Shown piece by piece: positions 48,842 to 57,694 of a stretch of DNA of 64,000 nt. Below the pieces are notes generated by a model, which had not been told where the DNA came from, searched no databases, and worked only from the letters and a program-made list of their open reading frames with translations. This stretch comes from Rhodopirellula islandica (GTDB taxonomy: Bacteria > Planctomycetota > Planctomycetia > Pirellulales > Pirellulaceae). Made by a program: the position numbers and the translations under genes. Location of the stretch: contig NZ_LECT01000044.1 of assembly GCF_001027925.1 (NCBI RefSeq), positions 496,001 through 560,000 on the forward strand. The letters are read 5' to 3'. Positions within the stretch are counted from its first letter, which is position 1. The number at the start of each line of letters is the position of its first letter.

Positions 48842-50533
48842 ATGTTGTTGTCAAAGCTCGCTCGTTTCAGCTTGCTAAGAATCGCCACTTTAATTGTTGC
48901 CCTGTTCGGGGTGGGGGGAGCGGCTGCATTCGCGCAAGAAGAAGTGACCTCGGAGGAGGTGGTGGAGGAGTCGGTCGCTGAACCGGCGTTGGGGCTGGAC
49001 CAGCAGGTCGATGAATGGTTCAAGCCGATCGCCGACACCTGGGGCGACATTGTTTTTTACAGTGTGGAATTGCCGGGCGTGGGTCCCCTGCCATGGGTTT
49101 TGATCTTGCTGGTCGGCGGAGCGTTGTTCTTCACGATCGTGTTTGGGTTCATCAACCTGCGGTTGTTTCCGTTGGCGATCGAGGTGGTCAGCGGGAAGTT
49201 TGACGAGATTGAAAAACAAGGCCAGACGATCCCCACGGGGGTTGAGGTCATGGAGGTGGATGGTGACTTGGTCGACACCATCCGTGACGAGGGTGAAGGC
49301 GAGGTTTCGCACTTCCAGGCTCTGGCGACCGCGGTTTCGGGAACGGTTGGCCTGGGGAACATCGCGGGTGTGGCCGTCGCGGTTGCCACCGGAGGTCCCG
49401 GGGCGACTTTCTGGATGGTCGTCTGCGGTTTGCTGGGCATGTCGACCAAGTTTGTTGAATGCACCTTGGGTGTGAAATACCGCGACGTGGATGCCAATGG
49501 TGTGGTCCATGGCGGACCCATGTATTACCTGAAAAAGGGGCTCGCTGAACTCGGGCTGGCACCACTCGGAAAAGTGATGGGCGTGTTGTTCGCCATTTTC
49601 TGTGTGGGTGGATCGTTTGGCGGAGGCAACGCGTTTCAGTCCAACCAAGCGGCTCAGCAGATCAAATCCTTGCTGAATTTGCCCGACACTGGGTCCTCCG
49701 GAACGATCATCGGTTTGGTGATGGCAGTCTTGGTCGCGATTGTGATCATCGGCGGCATCAAGCGAATCGCGAAGGTCACCGAGAAGGTCGTGCCATTGAT
49801 GGCGTTGATGTACGTGATCGCGGCACTCGGGATCATCTTGATGCACATTCAGGACGTGCCCTGGGCGATCGGGCAAGTCATTTCCGGTGCGTTTTCGCTG
49901 GAGGCTGGCTTTGGCGGATTGCTGGGCGTGATGGTCCAAGGGTTCCGTCGGGCGGCATTTTCGAACGAAGCCGGGGCCGGTTCGGCTGCCATCGCTCACT
50001 CCGCCGTGAAGACGCGTTTTCCCGCCTCCGAGGGCATTGTGGCGTTGCTGGAGCCGTTCATTGACACGGTCGTGATTTGCACGATGACCGCGATCGTGAT
50101 CGTTTTGTTCAACGCAGACAATTCGTTCGAGTGGGGGCAGGTCGAGTCCAGCATGGTGCTGATCGACGGTGCTCGTTTGGGTGGGGTGGATTTGACCTCG
50201 GCCGCGTTTGACAGCGTGTTGCCCGGTTTTCGCTACTTGCTGACGATCGCGATCATTCTGTTCGCGTTTTCGACCATGATTTCCTGGTCTTACTACGGTC
50301 TGCAGTCGTGGAAGTATCTGTTTGGACGCAGCTTGGCAGCGGACTTGTCCTACAAATTGCTGTTCTGCGTGGTGGTGGTGATCGGAGCGGCGGTTTCGCT
50401 AGGGTCTGTCATCGATTTCTCGGACGCGATGATCTTTGCGATGGTCTTTCCCAACATGATTGGGCTGTTCCTGCTGTTCCCGAAGGTTCGCGACGAACTG
50501 AGCAAGTACCTGGAAGCCATCGGCAGAAAGTAG
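48842..50533 (+). CDS. Sodium:alanine (AGCS) symporter with N-terminal signal-like extension
   Basis: 563 residues from ATG 48842, preceded by AGGAG (48832-48836). The AGCS signature GTVGLGNIAGVAVAVATGGPGATFW and multiple hydrophobic spans support Na+-coupled alanine/glycine uptake across the inner membrane. Before the first transporter span is an added signal-like segment (LLRIATLIVALFGVGGAAAFAQ, residues 11-32) followed by a Glu/Val-rich stretch, unlike most family members. It ends near a tRNA-Phe gene. Divergent promoter shared with the AlkP-superfamily gene. Confidence 0.88.
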   Translation: MLLSKLARFSLLRIATLIVALFGVGGAAAFAQEEVTSEEVVEESVAEPALGLDQQVDEWFKPIADTWGDIVFYSVELPGVGPLPWVLILLVGGALFFTIVFGFINLRLFPLAIEVVSGKFDEIEKQGQTIPTGVEVMEVDGDLVDTIRDEGEGEVSHFQALATAVSGTVGLGNIAGVAVAVATGGPGATFWMVVCGLLGMSTKFVECTLGVKYRDVDANGVVHGGPMYYLKKGLAELGLAPLGKVMGVLFAIFCVGGSFGGGNAFQSNQAAQQIKSLLNLPDTGSSGTIIGLVMAVLVAIVIIGGIKRIAKVTEKVVPLMALMYVIAALGIILMHIQDVPWAIGQVISGAFSLEAGFGGLLGVMVQGFRRAAFSNEAGAGSAAIAHSAVKTRFPASEGIVALLEPFIDTVVICTMTAIVIVLFNADNSFEWGQVESSMVLIDGARLGGVDLTSAAFDSVLPGFRYLLTIAIILFAFSTMISWSYYGLQSWKYLFGRSLAADLSYKLLFCVVVVIGAAVSLGSVIDFSDAMIFAMVFPNMIGLFLLFPKVRDELSKYLEAIGRK

Positions 50534-50744
50534 CCGGTTGGCCTGCGTGCCAAGTGAAACAGGCCGCCGGGGCATCTCGGCGGCTGGTGGGGAATCCGGT
50601 GATTGCCGATTCACCCCGGTATTCGTTCCGCGGGGGGGGGGAAGGCTGGAATTGATTCAAACCGAGGTTTGATTCCAAGCGGCGGTTCGCCGCGATTGAG
50701 AAGCTCTTTCATCGTCTGCGTGGTGCAGTGGTGAAAGGCGAAAG

Positions 50745-50817
50745 TGGTTAGAGGCGGGCTCGAACCGCCGACACCGGCCTTTTCAGGGCCGTGCTCTACC
50801 AACTGAGCTATCTAACC
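50745..50817 (-). tRNA. tRNA-Phe (GAA)
   Basis: Read on the reverse strand: acceptor stem GGTTAGA/TCTAACC, D arm GCTC...GAGC, anticodon stem CGGCC/GGCCG with loop CTGAAAA (anticodon GAA, Phe), T arm GGCGG-TTCGAGC-CCGCC, discriminator A. 73 nt; CCA is not encoded. No adjacent tRNA. Located just before the Tol/Exb-like cluster. Confidence 0.95.
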
Positions 50818-50988
50818 GTGATTTGGAGGCAAATTGCCTCACAAATGTTACCGTTTGCTTGCGCCAAAGAACAAGTTCCTCGGCGACAAGGTAGGAAAGT
50901 ACGCTATGATGGGTGTCGTCGTCAATCGGCCTCTTCAAAACACTTTTCCTGGCCAACGATTTGGTCGTTCCTTGCTCAAGGACTGAAT

Positions 50989-51987
50989 ATGGCTTCTTCC
51001 GATCAAAATGTGATCGACGAACCGCAGATCGACGAAAAAACGACTTCCACGAGCAACGACGGTGCGTCGCAAGGGGCGGGGTCTGTCAGTTCAGGGGGCA
51101 TGTCGGAGATTCAGAAGCAGCGTTTGGAAGAACGGGAGCGTTTGCGGACCAGCAAATTCGACGTGGTGACCTCGCTGTTCATGTCCCTGATTTTGTTCAT
51201 CGGGGCTTTTGTCGTGATGTTGTTCATCGTCTGGCTGACGATGCGAATGCCAGAGAGAGTGAAGTCTTTCCCGCCCATTGAAGAAAATGCGGCCGGTCGT
51301 GCCGACAATGCCGAAGGTTTCGAGCGTGACTTTGAGCCGCCAGGGGCGGAAGAAGTCGAGGAGCTGATGGAGCCCACTCTGCAGGACACCATCGAAGCGG
51401 TGACTGACGCGGTCAGCAGCGTCGCTGGTGCCTTGGACACGATGAACACCAGTGCCACAGCCAGCACCGCGGGAACGGGCAAAGGGGACAGCCGTCCACC
51501 AGGGCCCGAGGGTGAAGGCGAAGACATCATCCCTCGATTCGAGCGTTGGCAATTGAATTTTTCGGCCAAAGGGCTGAAGCCCTACGCCAGCCAATTGGAT
51601 TACTACAAAATCGAGCTCGGTTCCATCGGTGGATCAGTCCAAGGGGTCGATTACGCGAGCGACTTGGCTGGCAAGCCGAAGTCGCGGCACGTCGACGACA
51701 GTGAGGCTGAAAAGCGTCTGTATTTCATGTGGACGACGCCCAGCCCGCTGATGCAATTCGATCGGACGTTGCTGACTCAGGCCGGAATCAACGTCAACGG
51801 CCGTCAGATGCTGAAATTCATCCCGGAACAACTCGAGAACGAATTGGCTCATATCGAACTGGAATACGCCAGGGAAAAAGGGCATCCCAGCGTCGTTTCC
51901 ATTGCCAAAACGGTCTTTCAAAGCACTGCCAGCGGAAGCGGGTACCAATTTGAGGTGGTCGAACAACGCTATCGCAAAGGCAAATGA
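50989..51987 (+). CDS. Single-pass membrane protein, first gene of Exb/Tol-like cluster (TonB/TolA-shaped)
   Basis: 332 residues, not recognised as a named family. The ATG at 50989 is preceded by AAGGA; in-frame ATGs upstream lie in the tRNA gene. Layout: about 58 cytoplasmic charged residues (Glu/Arg-rich helix EIQKQRLEERERLRTSK), one transmembrane helix (residues 59-85, LFMSLILFIGAFVVMLFIVW), a flexible Glu/Pro/Ala-rich periplasmic stretch (to about 175), and a C-terminal globular part (RFERWQLNFSAKGLK to the end). This is the topology of TonB and TolA, but no sequence family match is claimed. It precedes ExbB/ExbD-type genes by 212 bp, so it could be the energy-transducing arm. Confidence 0.65.
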   Translation: MASSDQNVIDEPQIDEKTTSTSNDGASQGAGSVSSGGMSEIQKQRLEERERLRTSKFDVVTSLFMSLILFIGAFVVMLFIVWLTMRMPERVKSFPPIEENAAGRADNAEGFERDFEPPGAEEVEELMEPTLQDTIEAVTDAVSSVAGALDTMNTSATASTAGTGKGDSRPPGPEGEGEDIIPRFERWQLNFSAKGLKPYASQLDYYKIELGSIGGSVQGVDYASDLAGKPKSRHVDDSEAEKRLYFMWTTPSPLMQFDRTLLTQAGINVNGRQMLKFIPEQLENELAHIELEYAREKGHPSVVSIAKTVFQSTASGSGYQFEVVEQRYRKGK

Positions 51988-52199
51988 CGTGAAATTTCGA
52001 ATCGGGTAACCACAATGGAACGCGGCAGCCTCCGTTGTCTCCACTCCTCGTTCCCATTCTCCGCTCACACCTGATCGTGAGATTCCCATCGCGGGAATCA
52101 ACGCGGACTGACACTGACCAGACTTGTCTCGTCAGCGAGACGCCCAACCGAATCCCAACCAAACAATCGCATCACTCTGAAAGTACATAGGACAAAACG

Positions 52200-52904
52200 T
52201 TGTTGCTCGCTGAAACTTCGCTGTACGAAATCATCTCCAACTCAACGTACCTGGCGCTGGCTGCCGTTGCACTTTGGGGGCTGTATCAGATCGTGATCGT
52301 GTGGACCCGGGTCGGTCAGAAACGATTCAAGACGGAAGAACAACAGGACGCGTTCATGGACGACGTCGAGCAGATGCTGCGAGCGGGCGACTACGAAGGT
52401 GTTCACGAATACTGTGACGGAGACGTTCGAGCGATCCCACAGATGATCGACATGGCCGTCGTCAATCGCGAAGAAGGGTTCAAACGCGCCAAGCAAATCA
52501 TGATGGACCGCTTTCAACGCGACGTGATGAGTGACCTCGAGTACCGACTCAGCTGGGTCAGCACCGTCATCAAAAGTGCTCCCATGATCGGGTTGTTCGG
52601 GACGGTGTTCGGAATGATGGGAGCGTTTAAAACGCTGGCCACCGCCGAGCAGGTCGAACCATCGGCGCTCGCCGGCGACATTCAAGTCGCGTTGGTGACG
52701 ACCGCCAGTGGTTTGGCGATCGCGATTCCACTGATGTTGTTGGTGGCCACCGTGATGATTCGAATTGCGAAGATGGAAGATTTGCTCGGATCCGGTCTGC
52801 AGCGGTTCTTCGAAGCGTTCAAAGTTGGGCTGGCCAAGTCACAAGGTGCCGCTGCCAAAAACGGTGCCTCCGCTAGCGCCGAAGTCACTGCTGGGGTGCG
52901 ATGA
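52200..52904 (+). CDS. MotA/TolQ/ExbB-family proton channel
   Basis: 234 residues with three hydrophobic spans (about 17-37, 113-140, 155-185) in TolQ/ExbB spacing; the second contains SAPMIGLFGTVFGMMGAFKTL, the family's conserved LLGTVxGM block, and the third VALVTTASGLAIAIPLMLLVATVM. In Tol/Exb systems it forms the pentameric proton channel with ExbD/TolR. Start is TTG at 52200 or 52203; no ATG fits. Its stop overlaps the following ExbD-like start (52901-52904). The upstream 212-bp gap has small inverted repeats (52081-52099; 52122-52140). Confidence 0.88.
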   Translation: MLLAETSLYEIISNSTYLALAAVALWGLYQIVIVWTRVGQKRFKTEEQQDAFMDDVEQMLRAGDYEGVHEYCDGDVRAIPQMIDMAVVNREEGFKRAKQIMMDRFQRDVMSDLEYRLSWVSTVIKSAPMIGLFGTVFGMMGAFKTLATAEQVEPSALAGDIQVALVTTASGLAIAIPLMLLVATVMIRIAKMEDLLGSGLQRFFEAFKVGLAKSQGAAAKNGASASAEVTAGVR

Positions 52905-53389
52905 TGAGTCAGGGATTCATTGACGACGATGAGGATGACGAACCAGCGCTGCCTCGGAAGAAGCGACCTGAGGAGGAGATGGACATCACGCCGATGATCG
53001 ACATCACGTTCCTGTTGCTGATCTTCTTTGTGGTCGCTTCCAAGATGGATCCGACGCAAACGGGAAAGATTCCGGAAGCCACCAACGGCTTGGCCATTTC
53101 GGCCAAGGATTCAGCGGTCATTTTCATTGAGCCCGCCGGCGGTGATTCTCCCGCGATTTTGCGTCGCTACGACGGCAGCGAATTCAGCAAAGACGAAGAG
53201 ACCGCAACCAGCGAGATCGTTGAATACCTGACTGGCGAATTGGAAAAGTCCATCGGAACGAACAAGAACCAAGTGATGTTGCTCGGGGACGCCGAGGTGA
53301 AGGTGTCCGAGGTCACCCGGGTTCAGAAAATCGTCGGGGATGCGTTTCAAGATTTGGAATTCACCTACATCGCCGTTAAAGAACAGTAA
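52901..53389 (+). CDS. ExbD/TolR-family protein
   Basis: 162 residues. Acidic N-terminus (DDDEDDEPALPRKK), one transmembrane helix with the ExbD signature ITPMIDITFLLLIFFVVASK (Asp36 of MID is the proton-carrying residue), and a periplasmic domain that ends YIAVKEQ. Overlaps the TolQ/ExbB-like gene by 4 bp, the usual channel partner. The periplasmic domain, about 110 residues, has the typical alpha/beta length. Confidence 0.88.
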   Translation: MMSQGFIDDDEDDEPALPRKKRPEEEMDITPMIDITFLLLIFFVVASKMDPTQTGKIPEATNGLAISAKDSAVIFIEPAGGDSPAILRRYDGSEFSKDEETATSEIVEYLTGELEKSIGTNKNQVMLLGDAEVKVSEVTRVQKIVGDAFQDLEFTYIAVKEQ

Positions 53390-53414
53390 CCCGCATCCGT
53401 TTTGAGTGACAAAG

Positions 53415-54197
53415 ATGTCAATCCAATTTGAGTGCCCTTCCTGCGGTGAGTCACGTCTTGTGAACGAACGCTTGGGCGGACGAAAAATTCGATGCCCTGG
53501 TTGCGATTCACCGATCACGATCCCGGAAGCTCCCGTTGTGGCGGAAGCCGAACCGGTTGAGGTGGAGCTCGTGGAAGCGGAACCGATTGCGATGGATGCC
53601 TTCGAAGCGGAGCCCGTCGTCGAAGCCACGGTGGGTGCGGAAGCCGAAGAGGCGGGGTTCGGCAGTCCCGCTCACGCCGCAATGCGCGACGAGCTCGCGG
53701 CCGTTTCAGAGGGCGTGGAGCCCGCCGCGTTCAACCTGGACGACGATGACGATGCCCTGCCACCGCGTAAAAAACGTGACGACGGTGAACTCGACATGAC
53801 ACCGATGGTCGATGTGACGTTCTTGCTGCTGATCTTCTTCATGGTCACGGCGAGTTTCTCGTTGCAGAAATCGATTCAAATGCCTCGCCAGCAATCCGAA
53901 CTTCCCAGTACGAACAACGACCCAGAAGAAACGGACGAGAAGGATCCGGTCGAGCTGGAAATCGACGAGAACGGCGGCTTCCTGGTTCTCGCTCCCGAGT
54001 GGGAAAAAGAAACACCCGGGAAGCAGAATCTGATCAGCGCCCTGAAAGAGGCGGTGGGCGACAATCGGGATGGCATGCAGTTGAACATCAAGATTCACGA
54101 AAACGCCAAGCTCCAGTTTCTGGTCGATGGCATGGACGCTGGCACCATCGCTGGCTTCGCCGCCCTGCAGGTCACCGAAGTCGACGGTTTTGATTGA
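53415..54197 (+). CDS. ExbD/TolR-family protein with N-terminal Cys4 metal-ribbon (fusion)
   Basis: 260 residues from ATG 53415 (a GTG at 53406 is possible). The N-terminus has C7-x2-C10 and C27-x2-C30, a zinc-ribbon-like module, then a Glu/Val/Ala-rich linker (residues 35-110), a charged DDDDALPPRKK stretch, one transmembrane helix with LDMTPMVDVTFLLLIFFMVTAS, and a periplasmic C-terminal domain. Two ExbD/TolR proteins in succession occur in other systems, but a cytoplasmic metal ribbon ahead of the transmembrane helix is unusual. Begins 25 bp after the first ExbD-like gene, so same operon. The ribbon would face the cytoplasm. Confidence 0.85.
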   Translation: MSIQFECPSCGESRLVNERLGGRKIRCPGCDSPITIPEAPVVAEAEPVEVELVEAEPIAMDAFEAEPVVEATVGAEAEEAGFGSPAHAAMRDELAAVSEGVEPAAFNLDDDDDALPPRKKRDDGELDMTPMVDVTFLLLIFFMVTASFSLQKSIQMPRQQSELPSTNNDPEETDEKDPVELEIDENGGFLVLAPEWEKETPGKQNLISALKEAVGDNRDGMQLNIKIHENAKLQFLVDGMDAGTIAGFAALQVTEVDGFD

Positions 54198-54310
54198 CGC
54201 TTTTCTTGACGCTCGTCCCCACCACCAGCACGTTGGCGAATTCCCCACGTCGGCGTTTGTGATTCTTTGACTCTTGTCTTTTCTCTCCACCAACAGAACC
54301 CACCGGCTCG

Positions 54311-57300
54311 ATGGTCGGCGGTTTCACAATCAACAACATGCTTGCAAACGAACTGATTGACCAACTGGAACGGCGGGGTCTCTTGGACCAAGAGATCATC
54401 GAGGCGTTGCGGGAACAAATGTCGCAAGGAGGCTCACGCGTGACGCCCGAAGCGGTGGCCAAGCTGTTGGTCGACAATGGCCAGCTGACACGATTCCAAG
54501 CGACCAAGCTGATTGGCGAACTGCGCAGTGAGTCATACGATTCCGAAGCTGCGGAAGTGGTCGATGGCGAGGAGGATCTGACAGCACAACTGATCGATGA
54601 CGACGATGTTCCCGAAGCCATCATCGAAGACGACGACCCGTTCGGTGACAATCCGGTCGAAGTGGAAGCCGTTGTCGCGGAACCCGTCGAAGTGGTTGCC
54701 GAAGCGGATTCGATGGGGGACGCACCATCGCGCGGTCGCCCGTCCTCCTCTCGGATCAAGAAACCTGAGACCAAGTCGACTTGGGACTCATTTAAAATCT
54801 ACGGCTACTTGGGAATCATTGGATTCTTGATCATTGCCGGCGGTGTGCTTTGGTTCGTGCTTTCGAAGGGCAACGCGGACGAGTTCATCGCGCTCGCCAA
54901 CAAACAATACGACAGCCAAAGCTATCAGCCGGCTCAAGACGCTTACATCGCTTACCTCGATCAATTTGGCGAAAGCAGCCAATACTCTTCGCTGGCTCGA
55001 ACGCGAATCACGATGTGCGAGTTGTTTCGTGCGGAGCAGATGACCGATCCGGTGGCTGGGTTGGAAATGGCGAAAGAAAAGTTGCCAACCGTTATCAACG
55101 AGGAGGCAATGAACGATGAACGTGGCAACCTGGCAGGTTTCCTCGTTGACGTCGCCGAAAACATCGCGAAAGAGGCTGAGTTCGCCAAGGAAACCGAAGA
55201 GAAACGACGCCTGCTGGAGCGACTCGATGAGCAACAAACGTTGATTGACAACCCGAACTACATGTTGTCATCGATGAAGACGACTTTGTCGGGTCGGTTG
55301 TTGCAACTCTCAGAGGCTCGCAACCGCGTCAAACGAGAAATCGATCGCAACGTTCGCCTGGACGAGACGGAAGCGGCGATGCAAGCCGCACTCGCGGAAA
55401 AGAAGACCAAGGAAGCCTACGACCAACGTGATTCGTTGCTGCGTGATTTCCCTGAACTGGCCAAGGACTCACGCTTGGTGACGTTGGTCGAGGAGGCCAG
55501 CGAGATCCAGCAAACATTGGTCAAGCCATCGGCGAAGACACCCGAGATCAGCACGGACCCTGCCGGAGATGCCGCGCTGCGGTCCATCGTGTTGACCACG
55601 CGCCAAGGCAATTCGATTCCCGGCATTGAAGACGAGGTCTTCTTTCTTCGTGCGGGTGGATCGGTGTTGGCGTTCGCAGTCGACGACGGTCGCTTGTTGT
55701 GGCGTGATTACACCGGACAAGGCGAAGACTACACGCCGTTGCGATTGGACGATGGCACGGCGGTTTTGTTGTCGGACATGGCCAACGATGAAATTCGTCG
55801 CTGCCGTGGAGAAGACGGCGAAGTGGAGTGGCGTGCGAAAATCGGCGAACCGTTTGTCGAACCCGTTGCCGGACGCGATTCCATTTTGGTGACGATGAAG
55901 TCCGGGACGCTGGCCGCGATGGATTCGGATTCTGGCGACGTCAAATGGTCAACGGATCTGTCCCAGGAATTGTCGACGCCCGCCGGACTCGATGACACTC
56001 TGAATCGGATTTACATTCCCGGCAGTCACAGCAACCTGTACGTGCTCAACGCACGCGATGGCAAATGCATCGAGAGTTTGTATCTCGAACACGATGAAGG
56101 AACGATCGCGGTCGCTCCCGTGTCCTTGCTCGGCCACGTGTTTGTGATCGAAAACACGGGCAGCGATTACGCTCAAGTTCACGTTTTGAAAGTCGATGAG
56201 AACGGCGAGAACATCAAAATTGCTCAGAGTCCATTCCGGTTGGATGGCAACGTGGTGGTTCCACCGATTGTTCAGAATCGTCGTCTGATCGTGTTGACCG
56301 ATCGCGGCCAAGTGGCGGTGTATGACATCGAGCCAACCTCGGAAAAAGATCAGGTCTCGTTGATCGCTCAGCAGGTCGCCGCGTATGACAAACCCACGCT
56401 GACTCGGATGGCGGTCGGACGCAGTCAAATGTGGATCACGGGCACACGAATTGGTCGCTACGAGTTGCAGATCAACACGGGGCGAGTGGTTTTCAGTTGG
56501 GGGAAAAGTGAAGGTGACACCTTCATCGGCCAACCATTGTCGCTCGAAGATGTGCTCGTCCACGCTCGCGTCTTGAAAGGCACCTCTGCGATTCGCGTGA
56601 CGGCGGCCGAACCCAAGACGGGGAACATGCTGTGGCAAACCGATGTGGGGACCCCGATCGCGATGATCACGCCTGCACCGGAAAGCGGTTTCCATGCCGT
56701 GACCAGCCAAGGAGCCTTGTTCGAGTTGACCTCGGAATCACTGGCGACGGGCTCGACGCAGGGCCCGATTGAGAACCCCGGTGCCAAGGGGATCTCCATG
56801 AGTTTCCAAAACCCAATCGCGGTGGACGACGTTCGCCGCATCCTGTTGAACCAAGCCCAGAAGGGCGAAGCGTTGATCTACGACCCGACTCGTCGAAGTG
56901 AGAAGCTTCGCAAGGTCACATTCCAATTGACGGGGCCCAAGCCAACCGGCGTGGCAACGTTCAGCGGTGGTGGTTTGTTCTTGCCGCTCGATACCGGACG
57001 CGCGGTGTTGATGGATTGGCAAACGGGGCGTGTCAAAGGGGCACCGTTCCAACCGGCCAGCGACCCCACGGCGACCGTCGAGTGGACCAACCCCATCAAC
57101 AGTGCTGCGGACCCGGACCAAGTCTTGATCGCAGACAGTCGTAAAAAACTGTACCGGTTGCGAGTCGGCGACCAAATTCGAGAGTTGTCGAGCGTTGATT
57201 TGGAGTCGCCTTTCTTAGGAACCGTGGCGGGTGTGGAGTCGAGTCTGCTTGGCAGTGTCAGTGGTCCAGCCTCGGACTTCTTGGTGGGGCATGACCAGAC

Positions 57301-57691
57301 CGGTCTCGAGCAAACCTTCAAGAAGGTCTTGGATGGACGTGTTGTTTGGGGACCCGTTGCGGCCCAATCCGAATCCACTGGCGAGATCGCATTGGTGATC
57401 ACGGATGACCAAGTGTTGCGAGGCTTCAGTGCCTCGGGCGAACCTCTCTTTCAAACGCAAATGCCTGAAGCCGGTCAGTTGGTTGACCGGGTCGTCTCGA
57501 TTGGTGGACGCTGGGTTTTGACGGGGAAAGACGGTTGGTTGACCTCGATCGATCCCGCTTCGGGCAACGTGGTTGGGACAACGAAACTTGGCCAGCCTTT
57601 GTCGGCCGGTCCTTTGCCGGTGGGCGATAAGCTGCTGGTCCCGGGCACCGAAGGTGTCGTTTACATCACGAACATTCCCGGTGACGCCTGA
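54311..57691 (+). CDS. Membrane-anchored PQQ-type beta-propeller protein
   Basis: 1126 residues. Residues 1-70 are a helical cytoplasmic module, with the segment VTPEAVAKLLVDNGQLTRFQATKL like those before planctomycete Ser/Thr kinase domains; then a Glu/Val/Asp-rich linker that echoes the one in the preceding ExbD-like gene; one transmembrane helix (about 163-184); a helical TPR-like region (about 200-405); then a C-terminal PQQ-binding-like propeller (from about 420) with repeats such as RLLWRDYTGQGEDYTPLRL, GDVKWSTDLSQELSTPAG. A second ATG at 54338 is a possible start. In this cluster it could be the TolB-like component, tethered rather than soluble. The 114-bp gap before it has no gene. 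Function is not established. Confidence 0.75.
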   Translation: MVGGFTINNMLANELIDQLERRGLLDQEIIEALREQMSQGGSRVTPEAVAKLLVDNGQLTRFQATKLIGELRSESYDSEAAEVVDGEEDLTAQLIDDDDVPEAIIEDDDPFGDNPVEVEAVVAEPVEVVAEADSMGDAPSRGRPSSSRIKKPETKSTWDSFKIYGYLGIIGFLIIAGGVLWFVLSKGNADEFIALANKQYDSQSYQPAQDAYIAYLDQFGESSQYSSLARTRITMCELFRAEQMTDPVAGLEMAKEKLPTVINEEAMNDERGNLAGFLVDVAENIAKEAEFAKETEEKRRLLERLDEQQTLIDNPNYMLSSMKTTLSGRLLQLSEARNRVKREIDRNVRLDETEAAMQAALAEKKTKEAYDQRDSLLRDFPELAKDSRLVTLVEEASEIQQTLVKPSAKTPEISTDPAGDAALRSIVLTTRQGNSIPGIEDEVFFLRAGGSVLAFAVDDGRLLWRDYTGQGEDYTPLRLDDGTAVLLSDMANDEIRRCRGEDGEVEWRAKIGEPFVEPVAGRDSILVTMKSGTLAAMDSDSGDVKWSTDLSQELSTPAGLDDTLNRIYIPGSHSNLYVLNARDGKCIESLYLEHDEGTIAVAPVSLLGHVFVIENTGSDYAQVHVLKVDENGENIKIAQSPFRLDGNVVVPPIVQNRRLIVLTDRGQVAVYDIEPTSEKDQVSLIAQQVAAYDKPTLTRMAVGRSQMWITGTRIGRYELQINTGRVVFSWGKSEGDTFIGQPLSLEDVLVHARVLKGTSAIRVTAAEPKTGNMLWQTDVGTPIAMITPAPESGFHAVTSQGALFELTSESLATGSTQGPIENPGAKGISMSFQNPIAVDDVRRILLNQAQKGEALIYDPTRRSEKLRKVTFQLTGPKPTGVATFSGGGLFLPLDTGRAVLMDWQTGRVKGAPFQPASDPTATVEWTNPINSAADPDQVLIADSRKKLYRLRVGDQIRELSSVDLESPFLGTVAGVESSLLGSVSGPASDFLVGHDQTGLEQTFKKVLDGRVVWGPVAAQSESTGEIALVITDDQVLRGFSASGEPLFQTQMPEAGQLVDRVVSIGGRWVLTGKDGWLTSIDPASGNVVGTTKLGQPLSAGPLPVGDKLLVPGTEGVVYITNIPGDA

Positions 57692-57694
57692 TCC

